Positions 1 through 6,936 of a DNA stretch of 15,543 nt are shown here, one piece after another. The DNA comes from Candidatus Thorarchaeota archaeon (GTDB taxonomy: Archaea > Asgardarchaeota > Thorarchaeia > Thorarchaeales > Thorarchaeaceae). Each line of letters opens with the position of its first letter. Position 1 is the stretch's first letter. The notes under the pieces are model-generated. The model was not told where the DNA came from, did not search any database, and saw only the letters and a program-made list of their open reading frames with translations. The stretch spans positions 1 through 15,543 of the forward strand of contig JAEORN010000098.1 in the NCBI GenBank assembly GCA_016840825.1, given 5' to 3'. The translations under genes and the position numbers were made by a program.

Positions 1-498
1 CTCAACCTTTGGTTGTTCTATGTAGGGGGATATGCGATTGTCTATCCCCTACGTATTTGGGCTGAGAGGAAGCGTGGTGCACCTTTTGAGGATCCAGAAC
101 TGACGTCTCAAAAAAGAGTCATGATTCCAGCGGTAATTTGGATGATTATTGGATTTGCGATAAGCCTCTTTGTCCCCATTAATTTCGGAATTCTACTTTA
201 TGTCGGATTGGTCATTGCCATAATTGGACTGATTTTAGTAGGGCTTGTTTTCCTTTCCTTTGCAAAGCAACCAGGACTTGCCACAAAGGGAATCCAGCGA
301 TATTCACGAAATCCAAACTACATAGGATGGACCATCTATTTCTTGGGTCTGACATTGATTGGATGGTATGAATCAATCTGGAGCATCCTATTCCTATGCT
401 ATTTGATCTACACAGCTCTGTATCTTCACTGGAATGTTCTGCAGGAGGAAGTATTCCTAGCAGACAAGTACGGCGATTCCTACAAAAAATACATTTAA
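1..498 (+). CDS. Isoprenylcysteine/phospholipid methyltransferase-family membrane protein, 5' truncated
   Basis: The reading frame is open from the first base, so the gene almost certainly begins upstream of the window; a TTG at 13 is the only internal start-like codon near the edge and I do not believe it is the start. The visible 165 residues are hydrophobic, with membrane segments around 118-186 and 199-255 and another pair at 328-435. The C-terminal half carries the hallmarks of the ICMT/PEMT family of membrane SAM-dependent methyltransferases: the RNPNYIG motif at 307-327 (the family's R-H/N-P-x-Y-x-G cofactor-binding turn) and, near the end, an EE pair at 445-450 followed by a YGDSYKKYI tail, matching the usual EE..L...YG..Y..Y pattern. 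The family methylates prenylcysteine, phosphatidylethanolamine or other lipid substrates; the substrate here cannot be read from sequence. Family membership is solid, specific function is open. Confidence 0.85.
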   Translation, partial: LNLWLFYVGGYAIVYPLRIWAERKRGAPFEDPELTSQKRVMIPAVIWMIIGFAISLFVPINFGILLYVGLVIAIIGLILVGLVFLSFAKQPGLATKGIQRYSRNPNYIGWTIYFLGLTLIGWYESIWSILFLCYLIYTALYLHWNVLQEEVFLADKYGDSYKKYI

Positions 499-656
499 AC
501 TACTCCCCGATATTTCGGTATATTTCGGAAGCAACAAGATCCATAGGTGTTTCATCCATCCTGAAAAAGCAATGCTGCGCAAGAAAAATTAGAAATCATC
601 CATTAACTTAGGTTGACAATCTTTTTGAAGAAGCTGTGAGTAAATATTATACTACA

Positions 657-755
657 ATGATAGATGACAAGTATCTTGTGGCATTTCTCATAATTCTTAC
701 TGCCGTTCTCTTACTTTTATTCCTCATACTTGCATTCACACACCCATACTTATAG
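657..755 (+). CDS. Possible 32-residue single-helix membrane protein
   Basis: ATG at 657 opens a 32-codon frame ending in TAG at 753-755. The product starts MIDDKYLV, then has about 20 unbroken hydrophobic residues (AFLIILTAVLLLLFLILAF) and ends THPYL, so it would be a single-pass membrane peptide with an acidic N-terminal tip. An AT-rich TATA-like run (aaatatta, 642-649) sits only about 15 nt before the ATG, too close for a standard archaeal promoter of this start, and there is no Shine-Dalgarno sequence. It may be a genuine small membrane protein or the first helix of a broken gene whose continuation lies in another frame from about 744. No family recognised. Confidence 0.25.
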   Translation: MIDDKYLVAFLIILTAVLLLLFLILAFTHPYL

Positions 756-961
756 CGGCTTTGGCATTGACTGTATTAATCAAAGGTTTCTATGGGCAAC
801 ACCTCAAGTCTCCCTCCAATGTTGACTTATCCTGATTTCCGGAATTCCTATAGTACCCATGTTGAGTGGTTTTGTATCAACAGCAGATTCGATCTTCCTG
901 AAAAGGAGATTCATGTTCAATTATTCCCATCTGGATAATTGGTTCGATACGAACATTATCC

Positions 962-970
962 ATAAATAAT
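962..970 (+). promoter_or_regulatory. TATA box of the extradiol dioxygenase gene
   Basis: The sequence ataaataat lies with its centre about 30 nt before the ATG at 996. With the usual archaeal spacing of about 25-27 nt from TATA to transcription start, the transcript would begin at or a few bases before the start codon, that is, leaderless or nearly so. There is no Shine-Dalgarno sequence in front of 996, which agrees. Confidence 0.55.
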
Positions 971-995
971 ATTGAATGTCTAAGTGTGACCCAAT

Positions 996-1772
996 ATGAC
1001 AGAGCAGATGCCCACACTGTTCATCGGACATGGTTCACCGATGAATGCCATAGAGGAAAACGAATTCACAGAAGGTTGGAGAGATATAGCAAAATCTGTT
1101 CCTAGACCAAAGGCTATCGTTTGTGTTTCAGCTCATTGGTTCATCCCATCCACTCAGGTAATGCATTCAGCACATCCACGAACAATCCATGACTTCTATG
1201 GATTTCCTCCGGATTTGTACAAAGAGCAGTATCCAGCTCCTGGCGACCCGAAGTTGGCCGAGAAGATATCATCATTCCTTATGCAATACTCAATTGGGCT
1301 TGATAGCATGTGGGGTCTTGATCACGGAACTTGGTCTGTTCTAAAGAAGATGTATCCTGAAGCTGACATACCCACAATTCAGCTGAGCATTGATTATTCA
1401 AAACCTCCAAAATACCATTTTGAGCTGGGGGAAAAACTCGAGTTTCTTCGTGACCAAGGTGTTATGATCATTGGGAGTGGGAACTTAGTTCACAACTTGG
1501 GTGCAGTAGTTTGGAACCGACCAGAATCAGTGTATAATTGGGCTAAGCAATTTGAAGTAGCAATCACTGAATCATTGTACAAAGACGAAGAGTCAGTATT
1601 CCTCAATTTCGATGGTGTTGAAGAAATAGCAAAGAAGTCTCACCCATCCTTAGATCACTATCTACCCCTGTTGTACGCAGTAGGTGCAGGAGGCTTGAAG
1701 AATAGCCCAGTTGTGTACAATCAAAAGATCATCCATGGCTCGATATCAATGACATGCTTCAAGTTTGGATAG
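996..1772 (+). CDS. ygiD: Class III extradiol ring-cleavage dioxygenase, LigB/YgiD (DODA) type
   Basis: The 258-residue product matches the LigB-superfamily single-domain enzymes typified by E. coli YgiD and plant 4,5-DOPA dioxygenase, which open catechol-type rings using a metal ion. Visible family landmarks in order are FIGHGSPMNAI (9-19, His12), VSAHWF (44-49, His47), the YPAPGDPKLA block (79-88), GLDHGTW (107-113, His110), IIGSGNLVHNLG (158-169, His166) and HPSLDHYLPLLYAVGA (216-231). The conserved histidines are all present, so the enzyme should be active. Length is normal for the family (about 260). The ATG at 996 puts GHGSP at the usual place and sits a promoter's distance after a TATA box. 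The physiological substrate is unknown: no catechol pathway genes are nearby, and several family members are poorly characterised. It stands alone, convergent with the unknown gene at 1800. Confidence 0.9.
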   Translation: MTEQMPTLFIGHGSPMNAIEENEFTEGWRDIAKSVPRPKAIVCVSAHWFIPSTQVMHSAHPRTIHDFYGFPPDLYKEQYPAPGDPKLAEKISSFLMQYSIGLDSMWGLDHGTWSVLKKMYPEADIPTIQLSIDYSKPPKYHFELGEKLEFLRDQGVMIIGSGNLVHNLGAVVWNRPESVYNWAKQFEVAITESLYKDEESVFLNFDGVEEIAKKSHPSLDHYLPLLYAVGAGGLKNSPVVYNQKIIHGSISMTCFKFG

Positions 1773-1799
1773 GTGTGTGCATGTCGAAGAATAGCTCTA

Positions 1800-2588
1800 T
1801 TAGAATTCATCCAGCCCTTCATGGTCAATCCATGTCTTGTAATATTGATCGAATTTCCCCCGTATCCCCAAAGACGCAATCAAGCCAGTCATGAAGTCGT
1901 CCAATGTACGTGTGAGACGGAGGTATTTTGAGTAGCCTTCTTTTCTCAATCTATCACATTCTATCTTGATGCCACTTGGCTCACAATTTAGTTCTTTGAC
2001 CAGACGATTTCGAAGCTCTCTGTATTCATTAATGTGAATGTGAGTTCCTAAATTTCGCGCCTTCAAGAGTCGGAATCCGTTGCTGGTTCTCCAGAGACGA
2101 GAAACGTCGATCCAATCCTTCGTCAATTTTGGAATCATCTCGTCAGTTTCCTCTATGACGAATAGCGTTTCGCGATATCTAGCAGCGATTAAATCCGAAA
2201 TGATGATGGCAGACCTCGTTGATGAAATTCGATTAATATTGAAGAAAAGAGTCGAGCCGCCATTTCTAATTTGGTCCTCAGCTCGCCCAATTAGCGATTC
2301 AAAAAGACTGTCAGAAGCCTGAGCAATGCTTCTACCTTCATGAATGGAGCCTATTTCATTGAAGATGTTGCAATCGATTCCCAGAAGCTCTGGTAACATG
2401 AATATTGATAGGAGAACATGATTTGTCTTTAACCAATGCTTTTGGTAGAGGGATTCCATTGCTAATCTTAGAAGGTTCGATATCTGTATCCAGTCTGGAT
2501 CTTTCTTAAAACCTTCAATTCCTCTTCTTATAGCATCTAAGTCGTTGGTAAAGAGTGCCTCCTTCAGTTGCTCAGCTGGAATATCCAT
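1800..2588 (-). CDS. Unrecognised 262-residue protein
   Basis: I do not recognise a family. The product is soluble, without signal peptide or membrane segment. Residues 1-75 look wholly helical (ALFTNDLDAIRRGIEGF, then ISNLLRLAMESLYQKHWL), like a small alpha-helical repeat. A middle part (105-150) alternates short strands and helices (GGSTLFFNINRIS; RETLFVIEETDEM), suggesting an alpha/beta core, and the C-terminal 80 residues are charged and helical (INEYRELRNRLVKEL; RLRKEGYSKYLRLTRTLDDF). No catalytic motif stands out. It is divergently transcribed from 2772 across 183 bp, so the two may be co-regulated. The stop lies 27 nt from the convergent dioxygenase gene, leaving little room for a terminator. 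The ATG at 2588 is the first of the frame; no Shine-Dalgarno sequence precedes it. Confidence 0.75.
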   Translation of the reverse strand: MDIPAEQLKEALFTNDLDAIRRGIEGFKKDPDWIQISNLLRLAMESLYQKHWLKTNHVLLSIFMLPELLGIDCNIFNEIGSIHEGRSIAQASDSLFESLIGRAEDQIRNGGSTLFFNINRISSTRSAIIISDLIAARYRETLFVIEETDEMIPKLTKDWIDVSRLWRTSNGFRLLKARNLGTHIHINEYRELRNRLVKELNCEPSGIKIECDRLRKEGYSKYLRLTRTLDDFMTGLIASLGIRGKFDQYYKTWIDHEGLDEF

Positions 2589-2751
2589 GAGATGACATTA
2601 TTGGACATCATGCTCTTGTGATTTTTGATTGTTCTTTGCCGTTTCCCATTTAGCCACAAAATATCATCCGCATGATTATGTGTTTGATAAACTAAACAAA
2701 TATTGGATGAAATGATAGTTTTATTAGATTTCTTTACAAAGTGATTATCAA

Positions 2752-2762
2752 CCGATCATCGG
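2752..2762. promoter_or_regulatory. Short palindrome just before the 2772 gene
   Basis: CCGATCATCGG is a 5+5 inverted repeat around one central base, ending 9 nt before the TTG start at 2772. It could be an operator overlapping the translation start region. The AT-rich run ttttatta (2718-2725) upstream is the best TATA candidate. A perfect repeat this short can arise by chance. Confidence 0.2.
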
Positions 2763-2771
2763 GGTCTTGGA

Positions 2772-3422
2772 TTGCCAGAGAGAGGGACGCACGAAGAGCC
2801 GCCAAACGCAATAGAGTTGGATATAATCCGCTCTTTTGGATGGTCTATTGTAGAGGTAGAAGAGACGCTATATGAAAGGTTCCTTCACATATCATCTGCT
2901 CGTTCTCTAACTACACGTGATCTATTCCAAAAATATCTAAGAGAAATGGAAGCAAAAGGCTTCATATCTCCGCTACATCTTCACGGTCTAAAGGGATACA
3001 AGCGACTTCTTGCAGACAAAGAGATTGGAAAATCTATCTATCCCAATGTCCCCCTGGATGAAATGCGTCTTGCTGTAGGTAGTATTCGAGCCAAGTCAAC
3101 AATCGAAAAGCAAAAGGCACCACCAAAAGTTACAGAGGACCTGCTTACTCTATCAGAGAATGTTGGAAAAGGACTTCAAGCGGCTCTTGAAAACTGGATG
3201 CTCCGTGAGACTGGGCGCATAAGTAAAGGAGCTATCCATGAGCATATGAAGAACATGTATCATGCTCTGAATAGATCCGAGGAAGACCTCTTTGAATACG
3301 TTCGCACACAAACACCAGGGATTCTTATCGAAGTCGGTCAGATTTTGAGGTCTCGGGGTTCTGATTTTCTGCTTTTATCATTGCGCTTGACTGAAGCAAA
3401 TATAAGAAAGTATAGCTACTGA
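2772..3422 (+). CDS. Unrecognised 216-residue protein with a possible winged-helix N-terminus
   Basis: No family recognised with confidence. Residues 14-80 (ELDIIRSFGWSIVEVEETLY, then SLTTRDLFQKYLREMEAKGF) have the rhythm of a helix-turn-helix/winged-helix unit, with LREMEAKGFIS resembling the end of a recognition helix leading into the wing. Residues 120-210 are helical and end in LLSLRLTEANIRKYSY, perhaps a dimerisation part. If the DNA-binding reading is right, it would be a local regulator, possibly of itself and of the divergent gene at 2588; that is inference. The start is TTG at 2772: a stop in the same frame at 2742-2744 closes the frame upstream and there is no ATG between them. A GGGG run at 2761-2764 is a weak ribosome site. 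An ATG start further in would remove the predicted first helix. Confidence 0.65.
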   Translation: MPERGTHEEPPNAIELDIIRSFGWSIVEVEETLYERFLHISSARSLTTRDLFQKYLREMEAKGFISPLHLHGLKGYKRLLADKEIGKSIYPNVPLDEMRLAVGSIRAKSTIEKQKAPPKVTEDLLTLSENVGKGLQAALENWMLRETGRISKGAIHEHMKNMYHALNRSEEDLFEYVRTQTPGILIEVGQILRSRGSDFLLLSLRLTEANIRKYSY

Positions 3423-3467
3423 GTTTAGATAACCATCGAATAATAGATATCAAAAATAGAATTACTT

Positions 3468-3493
3468 GATGCATTGAATTCATATAATGCATC
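3468..3493. repeat. Inverted repeat GATGCAT / ATGCATC around a second palindrome
   Basis: GATGCAT (3468-3474) and its exact reverse complement ATGCATC (3487-3493) flank a 12-nt spacer that itself contains the palindrome TGAATTCA (3475-3482). The block overlaps the likely promoter of the acetyltransferase gene at 3518, which is where a repressor or activator site would be expected. The region is AT-rich, so chance is possible. Confidence 0.3.
3481..3489 (+). promoter_or_regulatory. Candidate TATA box of the GNAT gene at 3518
   Basis: catataatg lies about 33 nt before the ATG at 3518. Standard archaeal spacing would place the transcription start near 3510, giving a leader of only a few bases; no clear Shine-Dalgarno sequence precedes the ATG. 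The box overlaps the right arm of the inverted repeat at 3468-3493. Confidence 0.35.
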
Positions 3494-3517
3494 TAGAACT
3501 GAGCTCCACGTGGGACT

Positions 3518-4294
3518 ATGATACATAAATGGACTAGTGATGATAAAACATCGGTTCGTCAACTCTTTGAAACGTTTGACAAGGCAAGAGCGCTTATTTT
3601 TCCTGCAATTGACCAAGATAGGTGTGAACTTTGGGTTGATTCTTTAGATTCTCCTTCCGCAGTCCTATGGAAATTAAAAATTCTCTGCGCTCTAGCGGGG
3701 GATAGCACAAGTCCTGCAGCAGTTGAACTCATACACAAAATCGAACCAAGGCAAGCTGTTTTCTTTTGTAGTACGGATTGGGGTGTTCTTATCAGACGCA
3801 CTTGGGGAAGTCGATTAGGATCCCAAAAAAGAACAAGACTATCCCCTGATTTTCTCGATATTCCATATCTCCGAGTATTGATGAAAAGAGTCCCGGATGG
3901 TTTTGCACTTGAACGGATGGACTTGGATACAGTGAGGTCTCTTGATAAAAGAGTGGCAATGCACATTCCGCTGTTTTATGGTGATTCTGAGTCATTCTAT
4001 AATAACGGTGTGGGATTTTGTATAAAGCATCAAGGTAAGGTCGTTTCATCGGCCTCCTCTTTTGCACCATTCACAGATGCGTTTGAGATTGAGGTCTATA
4101 CGAACAATGATCCGACCTATCGTAGAAAAGGATTGGCGACAGCAGTGTCTGCCGCACTCATAGTCTATGCTTTGGAGCACAATATTGTTCCTCACTGGGA
4201 TGCAGCTAATGAGGAATCGGTTGCTCTTGCTCTCAAACTAGGCTATTCCAATCCGGAACCGTGGGAAGTATTCTACCTGAAGCCCGAATCGTGA
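3518..4294 (+). CDS. GNAT-family N-acetyltransferase (258 aa)
   Basis: The C-terminal 130 residues form a GNAT acetyltransferase domain: a GVGFCIKHQGKVVSSAS strand pair (164-180), the strand EIEVYTNNDP (190-199), the acetyl-CoA pyrophosphate-binding loop RRKGLATA (202-209, matching the Q/R-x-x-G-x-A consensus) and the closing segment HWDAANEESVALALKLGY (226-243), equivalent to the N..S..l..klGf motif that ends most GNAT domains. The N-terminal 120 residues have no recognisable motif and probably form a substrate-binding or degenerate GNAT half, as in other GNAT proteins of about 260 residues. GNAT enzymes transfer acetyl from acetyl-CoA to an amine; the substrate here is not predictable. ATG at 3518 is supported by a TATA-like box about 33 nt upstream. 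It converges on the DJ-1-like gene with only 16 nt between stops. Confidence 0.85.
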   Translation: MIHKWTSDDKTSVRQLFETFDKARALIFPAIDQDRCELWVDSLDSPSAVLWKLKILCALAGDSTSPAAVELIHKIEPRQAVFFCSTDWGVLIRRTWGSRLGSQKRTRLSPDFLDIPYLRVLMKRVPDGFALERMDLDTVRSLDKRVAMHIPLFYGDSESFYNNGVGFCIKHQGKVVSSASSFAPFTDAFEIEVYTNNDPTYRRKGLATAVSAALIVYALEHNIVPHWDAANEESVALALKLGYSNPEPWEVFYLKPES

Positions 4295-4310
4295 CTTTGT
4301 TCAAGCCTAT

Positions 4311-5390
4311 TCATTTTTTCTTTACGACAATAATCACAACCATTGCCAGAAGGGCACCTGTTGCTATGATACCTAGGGTGAGCGGATCAATCCTAAAACC
4401 TGCTCCCACAGAAAAACTTGCAGCTTCTCTTTCTATCTCGAGAGTGTTATTCGTATCCTCGATCTCAATGTCAAGTGTATACTCTCCATTTGATGGACCC
4501 ATGAACTCGCCTGTAAACAATCCATCATCATTATCATCTACAAGTTCAATAGTATCAACTAGTGTTCTGTTATGTTTTGTATATATCCGCGCATTTACCT
4601 CTGAGATGTTCAAATTCACTAAAGAGATTGAACCAAGTTCTGTATCAAGATCAGTGATTTCTGCAGTGATGGTGAAGTTGGTTCGAACTGCACCTGAAGC
4701 AGGTGTAACATTGACAGCGCTGCAATATGAGTATCCCAAGGCTTCTCTAACAGCAGCCATGCAGATCTCTGCGGTGGGTGCAACTTCGTATCCTCCTCCG
4801 GATGGTCCTCCACCTGTTCCACCAGTAATGAATCGGTTGTCAGTCACAGCAAGGTATCCATATCTGATCGTAGCACCTGCATATGCCATATCCAAGTTGG
4901 TATTTGTATAACTGGCAACACATGATCCATTGACAACATCGTTTGCTCTTGCGAGAACTTTGTTGCCAATACAAATCGTTGCGACGACAAGACCATTATC
5001 ATGAGCATATTGCACAAACTCTAAGACTCTGGGACTCTGAATGAGGCTCAACCATTGTCCGCCGGATGGAATAAACAGCACATCAAATTGTGTGACGAGC
5101 TCGTTATCCACGTGATTCAATAGCAGGTCTGCAATTGTTCCGCGCGGCGGTCTGTTCGTACATGAGGGGACATCTACATCCAATGAATTAGCAATGGTTG
5201 TAACATTCACTCCCCATGATTCAAATATCTCCTTGGCATCAAAGTAGTTCCAACCGAAGAAATCTGATATTAACATCAACACTTTGACATCATCTATTTC
5301 CTGAGCTTCCGCAGTTGGTACAATAGCTGGACTCGAAATTGCTGCAACAAATAAAATCAGTACTACTAGAGATATTGCTCTGAGTTTCAT
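4311..5390 (-). CDS. Secreted, membrane-anchored DJ-1/PfpI-domain protein
   Basis: The 359-residue product has four parts. Residues 1-29 are a signal peptide (MKLRAISLVVLILF, ending at a likely AEA|QE cleavage site). Residues 33-220 form a DJ-1/PfpI class I glutamine-amidotransferase-like domain: KVLMLISDFFGWNYFDAKEI, FDVLFIPSGG, and the nucleophile elbow VVATICIGNKVLARA with Cys140, followed by NGSCVASYTN and DNRFITGG. Residues 225-330 look like an Ig-like/beta-sandwich domain (VNVTPASGAVRTNFTITAEI; DDNDDGLFTGEF). Residues 337-356 are a membrane helix ending in KKK inside the cell. So the DJ-1 domain should face the outside. DJ-1/PfpI members include proteases, chaperones and glyoxalases; the residue after the cysteine is Ile rather than the His of PfpI proteases, so protease activity is doubtful. 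I chose the ATG at 5390 over an in-frame TTG three codons earlier because it gives a clean signal peptide and fits the TATA box at 5416-5427. Confidence 0.85.
   Translation of the reverse strand: MKLRAISLVVLILFVAAISSPAIVPTAEAQEIDDVKVLMLISDFFGWNYFDAKEIFESWGVNVTTIANSLDVDVPSCTNRPPRGTIADLLLNHVDNELVTQFDVLFIPSGGQWLSLIQSPRVLEFVQYAHDNGLVVATICIGNKVLARANDVVNGSCVASYTNTNLDMAYAGATIRYGYLAVTDNRFITGGTGGGPSGGGYEVAPTAEICMAAVREALGYSYCSAVNVTPASGAVRTNFTITAEITDLDTELGSISLVNLNISEVNARIYTKHNRTLVDTIELVDDNDDGLFTGEFMGPSNGEYTLDIEIEDTNNTLEIEREAASFSVGAGFRIDPLTLGIIATGALLAMVVIIVVKKK
4314..4323 (+). terminator. Possible T-rich terminator after the GNAT gene
   Basis: TTTTTTCTTT follows the GNAT stop codon (4292-4294) by about 20 nt on the plus strand, with no hairpin. 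Archaeal RNA polymerase can stop at T-runs alone. The run falls inside the lysine-rich C-terminal codons of the opposing gene, so it may be there only because of coding. Confidence 0.25.
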
Positions 5391-5415
5391 AGGAATCAAA
5401 ATGTAACTTGAAATT

Positions 5416-5427
5416 CTAATATATTAG
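5416..5427 (-). promoter_or_regulatory. TATA box of the DJ-1-like gene
   Basis: The palindrome ctaatatattag is centred about 31 nt before the ATG at 5390 on the minus strand, so the transcript would start within about five bases of the start codon. No Shine-Dalgarno sequence is present in the short remaining leader, consistent with leaderless translation. Confidence 0.6.
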
Positions 5428-5465
5428 AGAATGGTTTCACGCTGTTAGTATGACCATATGAACAC

Positions 5466-5505
5466 AAAAAACTGAGATCTGGAGACTCCATTATAGAGTC
5501 TCCAG
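5466..5505 (-). terminator. Hairpin plus U-run terminator of the tldD-tldE operon
   Basis: CTGGAGACTC (5479-5488) and GAGTCTCCAG (5496-5505) form a perfect 10-bp stem with a 7-nt loop. Read on the minus strand, the hairpin starts 17 nt after the tldE stop codon and is followed, 7 nt beyond the stem, by six U residues (5466-5471). This is the strongest hairpin I found in the window, and its place directly after the operon makes a transcription terminator or 3'-end-stabilising structure the natural reading. It also separates the operon from the DJ-1-like gene, which has its own promoter. Confidence 0.7.
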
Positions 5506-5522
5506 TAAATGTACTTACAGAA

Positions 5523-6917
5523 CTATCCTACTATAGAAAATTCATCGAAGACAAGCGTTGGCACATTTATGCCATACGGGATAAATGTGGCGTTATCTGC
5601 TACCTCTCGAAGGTTTCTCAATCCCTCGTAGTAGTTTCCTGCAACTGAAACTGGCTCAACTGAACCTTTCAGTTCTCCATTTTCCACCAGAAATGCAGAT
5701 GTTGCAACGCAGGAGAAGTCACCTGTCGCCACACTTGAATGGAAAATTCCGATAGGGAAGTCACGAATGAGAATCGCCTTACCATCGATAGATGCGATAA
5801 TATCTTCCTCCCTCTTCTTTCCAGAGCTGACTTCAAGCCATTTTGTTGAAGCTGATGGCCTATTCTCATAGGGTGTAGAACCTCCGAATGGACCTCCGCC
5901 TCGTGCACAATTTCCTGTGGAATCTAGACCAAATGCTCTTCCAAAGTAGCTATCAAATAGAAAGTTCTTCAGTACGCCCTTCTCAATGATTGGATTCTTC
6001 TTCTGAGGAAGTCCTTCTGCATCAATTGCTTCAGTTCCTAAACCAGTTGGGCTTTGGCCATCGTCAATGAGTGTAAACTGCTTTGACGCAATGGTGTCTC
6101 CAATCTTATCACAAAGAGGAGATATTCCATCAACAACAGGCCTTCCTATGGTCGATTGAGCTAGACTTGAAAGAATATAGGTTGCTGCTGATATCGGAGT
6201 CCAGATTGTTGGAAGTTTCGATGTGAGGTCCAACTTCTTTGCACCTAGAAGACTAACTGCTTGTTCAGCAGCTCTCTTTCCGATGCCTTCAGGATTATAG
6301 AGTCGTTCTCTTGATGCATCAAAATCAAAAGAGCCCCGCCGTTCTTCTCCATCAATTGCGTAGACATTGGTTGAACAGTTACTATTGCTATTCCTTGACG
6401 CACTAAGCACACCACGTGTGTTGCCGACAACATAGCAGCTCCAGACAGCTTCGACTTCTGCTGATACAACCTTAGCTCTAGGATCGACTGCTTTTGCTTC
6501 ATCTACCATTTCTTTGCAGCTCTTAAGTAGCTCCTCTGTTCCGAGATTTAGGATGCTATCGACGAACACACCTTCCTTTCCCACTCCTTGAGGATCTGCA
6601 AAGCCTTGAAAGCGATTGTCTTCAACATTTACACTATTTATAATAGCCAGAGACTCTCTTCCCGCTACTTTGATTCTATCAACTGAAGCTCCTGATGCAA
6701 CTGCAAAACCAACTCGCTTGTTTTTGGCTGCACGAACTGCTGTCCCAACAGTGGCTCCATCTTTTGCAGAAACGACTCCCTGTTCGATTTTTGTCTTAAT
6801 CCTATTCGCATAATAGGTATAGATTTCGAACTCAGCTGTACTATCGAGGGTTTTCAAATATTTGAGCCCTGTGTCCACTGACGAGAGCATTTCATCTTTA
6901 ATACTGTCATATTCCAT
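5523..6917 (-). CDS. tldE: TldE/PmbA, non-catalytic partner of the TldD metalloprotease
   Basis: The 464-residue product has the TldD/PmbA-family fold throughout: an N-terminal segment (ATVGTAVRAAKNKRVGFAVA), the central KLPTIWTPISAATYILSSLA region, and the C-terminal half with TLIDDGQSPTGLGTEAIDAE, NPIIEKGVLKNFLFDSYFGR, DSTGNCARGGG and GIFHSSVATGDFSCVATSAF. It lacks the HExxxH zinc motif of the neighbouring TldD, as expected for the E subunit, which pairs with TldD to build the active chamber. In bacteria the TldD/E complex degrades unfolded or tagged peptides (CcdA, microcin B17 precursor); the archaeal substrate is unknown. It follows tldD by 19 nt with a strong Shine-Dalgarno sequence, so the two should be made together. 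Length is normal for the family. Confidence 0.92.
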   Translation of the reverse strand: MEYDSIKDEMLSSVDTGLKYLKTLDSTAEFEIYTYYANRIKTKIEQGVVSAKDGATVGTAVRAAKNKRVGFAVASGASVDRIKVAGRESLAIINSVNVEDNRFQGFADPQGVGKEGVFVDSILNLGTEELLKSCKEMVDEAKAVDPRAKVVSAEVEAVWSCYVVGNTRGVLSASRNSNSNCSTNVYAIDGEERRGSFDFDASRERLYNPEGIGKRAAEQAVSLLGAKKLDLTSKLPTIWTPISAATYILSSLAQSTIGRPVVDGISPLCDKIGDTIASKQFTLIDDGQSPTGLGTEAIDAEGLPQKKNPIIEKGVLKNFLFDSYFGRAFGLDSTGNCARGGGPFGGSTPYENRPSASTKWLEVSSGKKREEDIIASIDGKAILIRDFPIGIFHSSVATGDFSCVATSAFLVENGELKGSVEPVSVAGNYYEGLRNLREVADNATFIPYGINVPTLVFDEFSIVG

Positions 6918-6923
6918 TCATGA

Positions 6924-6931
6924 TCACCTCC
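6924..6931 (-). promoter_or_regulatory. Strong Shine-Dalgarno sequence of tldE
   Basis: GGAGGTGA (minus strand) lies six bases before the tldE ATG at 6917, in the 19-nt gap after tldD. It fixes the tldE start; a nearer ATG at 6921 is in another frame. It contrasts with the leaderless-looking genes elsewhere in the window and shows that internal operon genes here use SD-led initiation. Confidence 0.8.
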
Positions 6932-6936
6932 GATAT

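Larger units (their letters stand above)
499..995. other. Gene-poor stretch of about 500 bp
   Basis: No gene of normal size fits here and I see no tRNA or stable RNA. It contains two short plus-strand open frames: 657-755 (32 residues, hydrophobic) and 792-938 (48 residues, starting MGNTSSLPPM). A second hydrophobic run (PILIAALALTVLIKGFYG) lies in a different frame directly after the first, as if a two-helix membrane protein had been broken by a frameshift. The last 35 bases hold the promoter of the downstream dioxygenase gene. The stretch may be decayed coding sequence, but that is inference. Confidence 0.5.

Noticed and set aside
13..498. TTG at 13 as the true start of the first gene
   Set aside because: The frame is open to base 1 and the family needs more N-terminal sequence, so truncation by the window edge is more likely.
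4261..4911. 216-codon plus-strand open frame opposite the DJ-1-like gene
   Set aside because: Its product is Ser/Ile/Val-rich low-complexity sequence mirroring the codons of the opposite gene, which has a signal peptide, domain and anchor.
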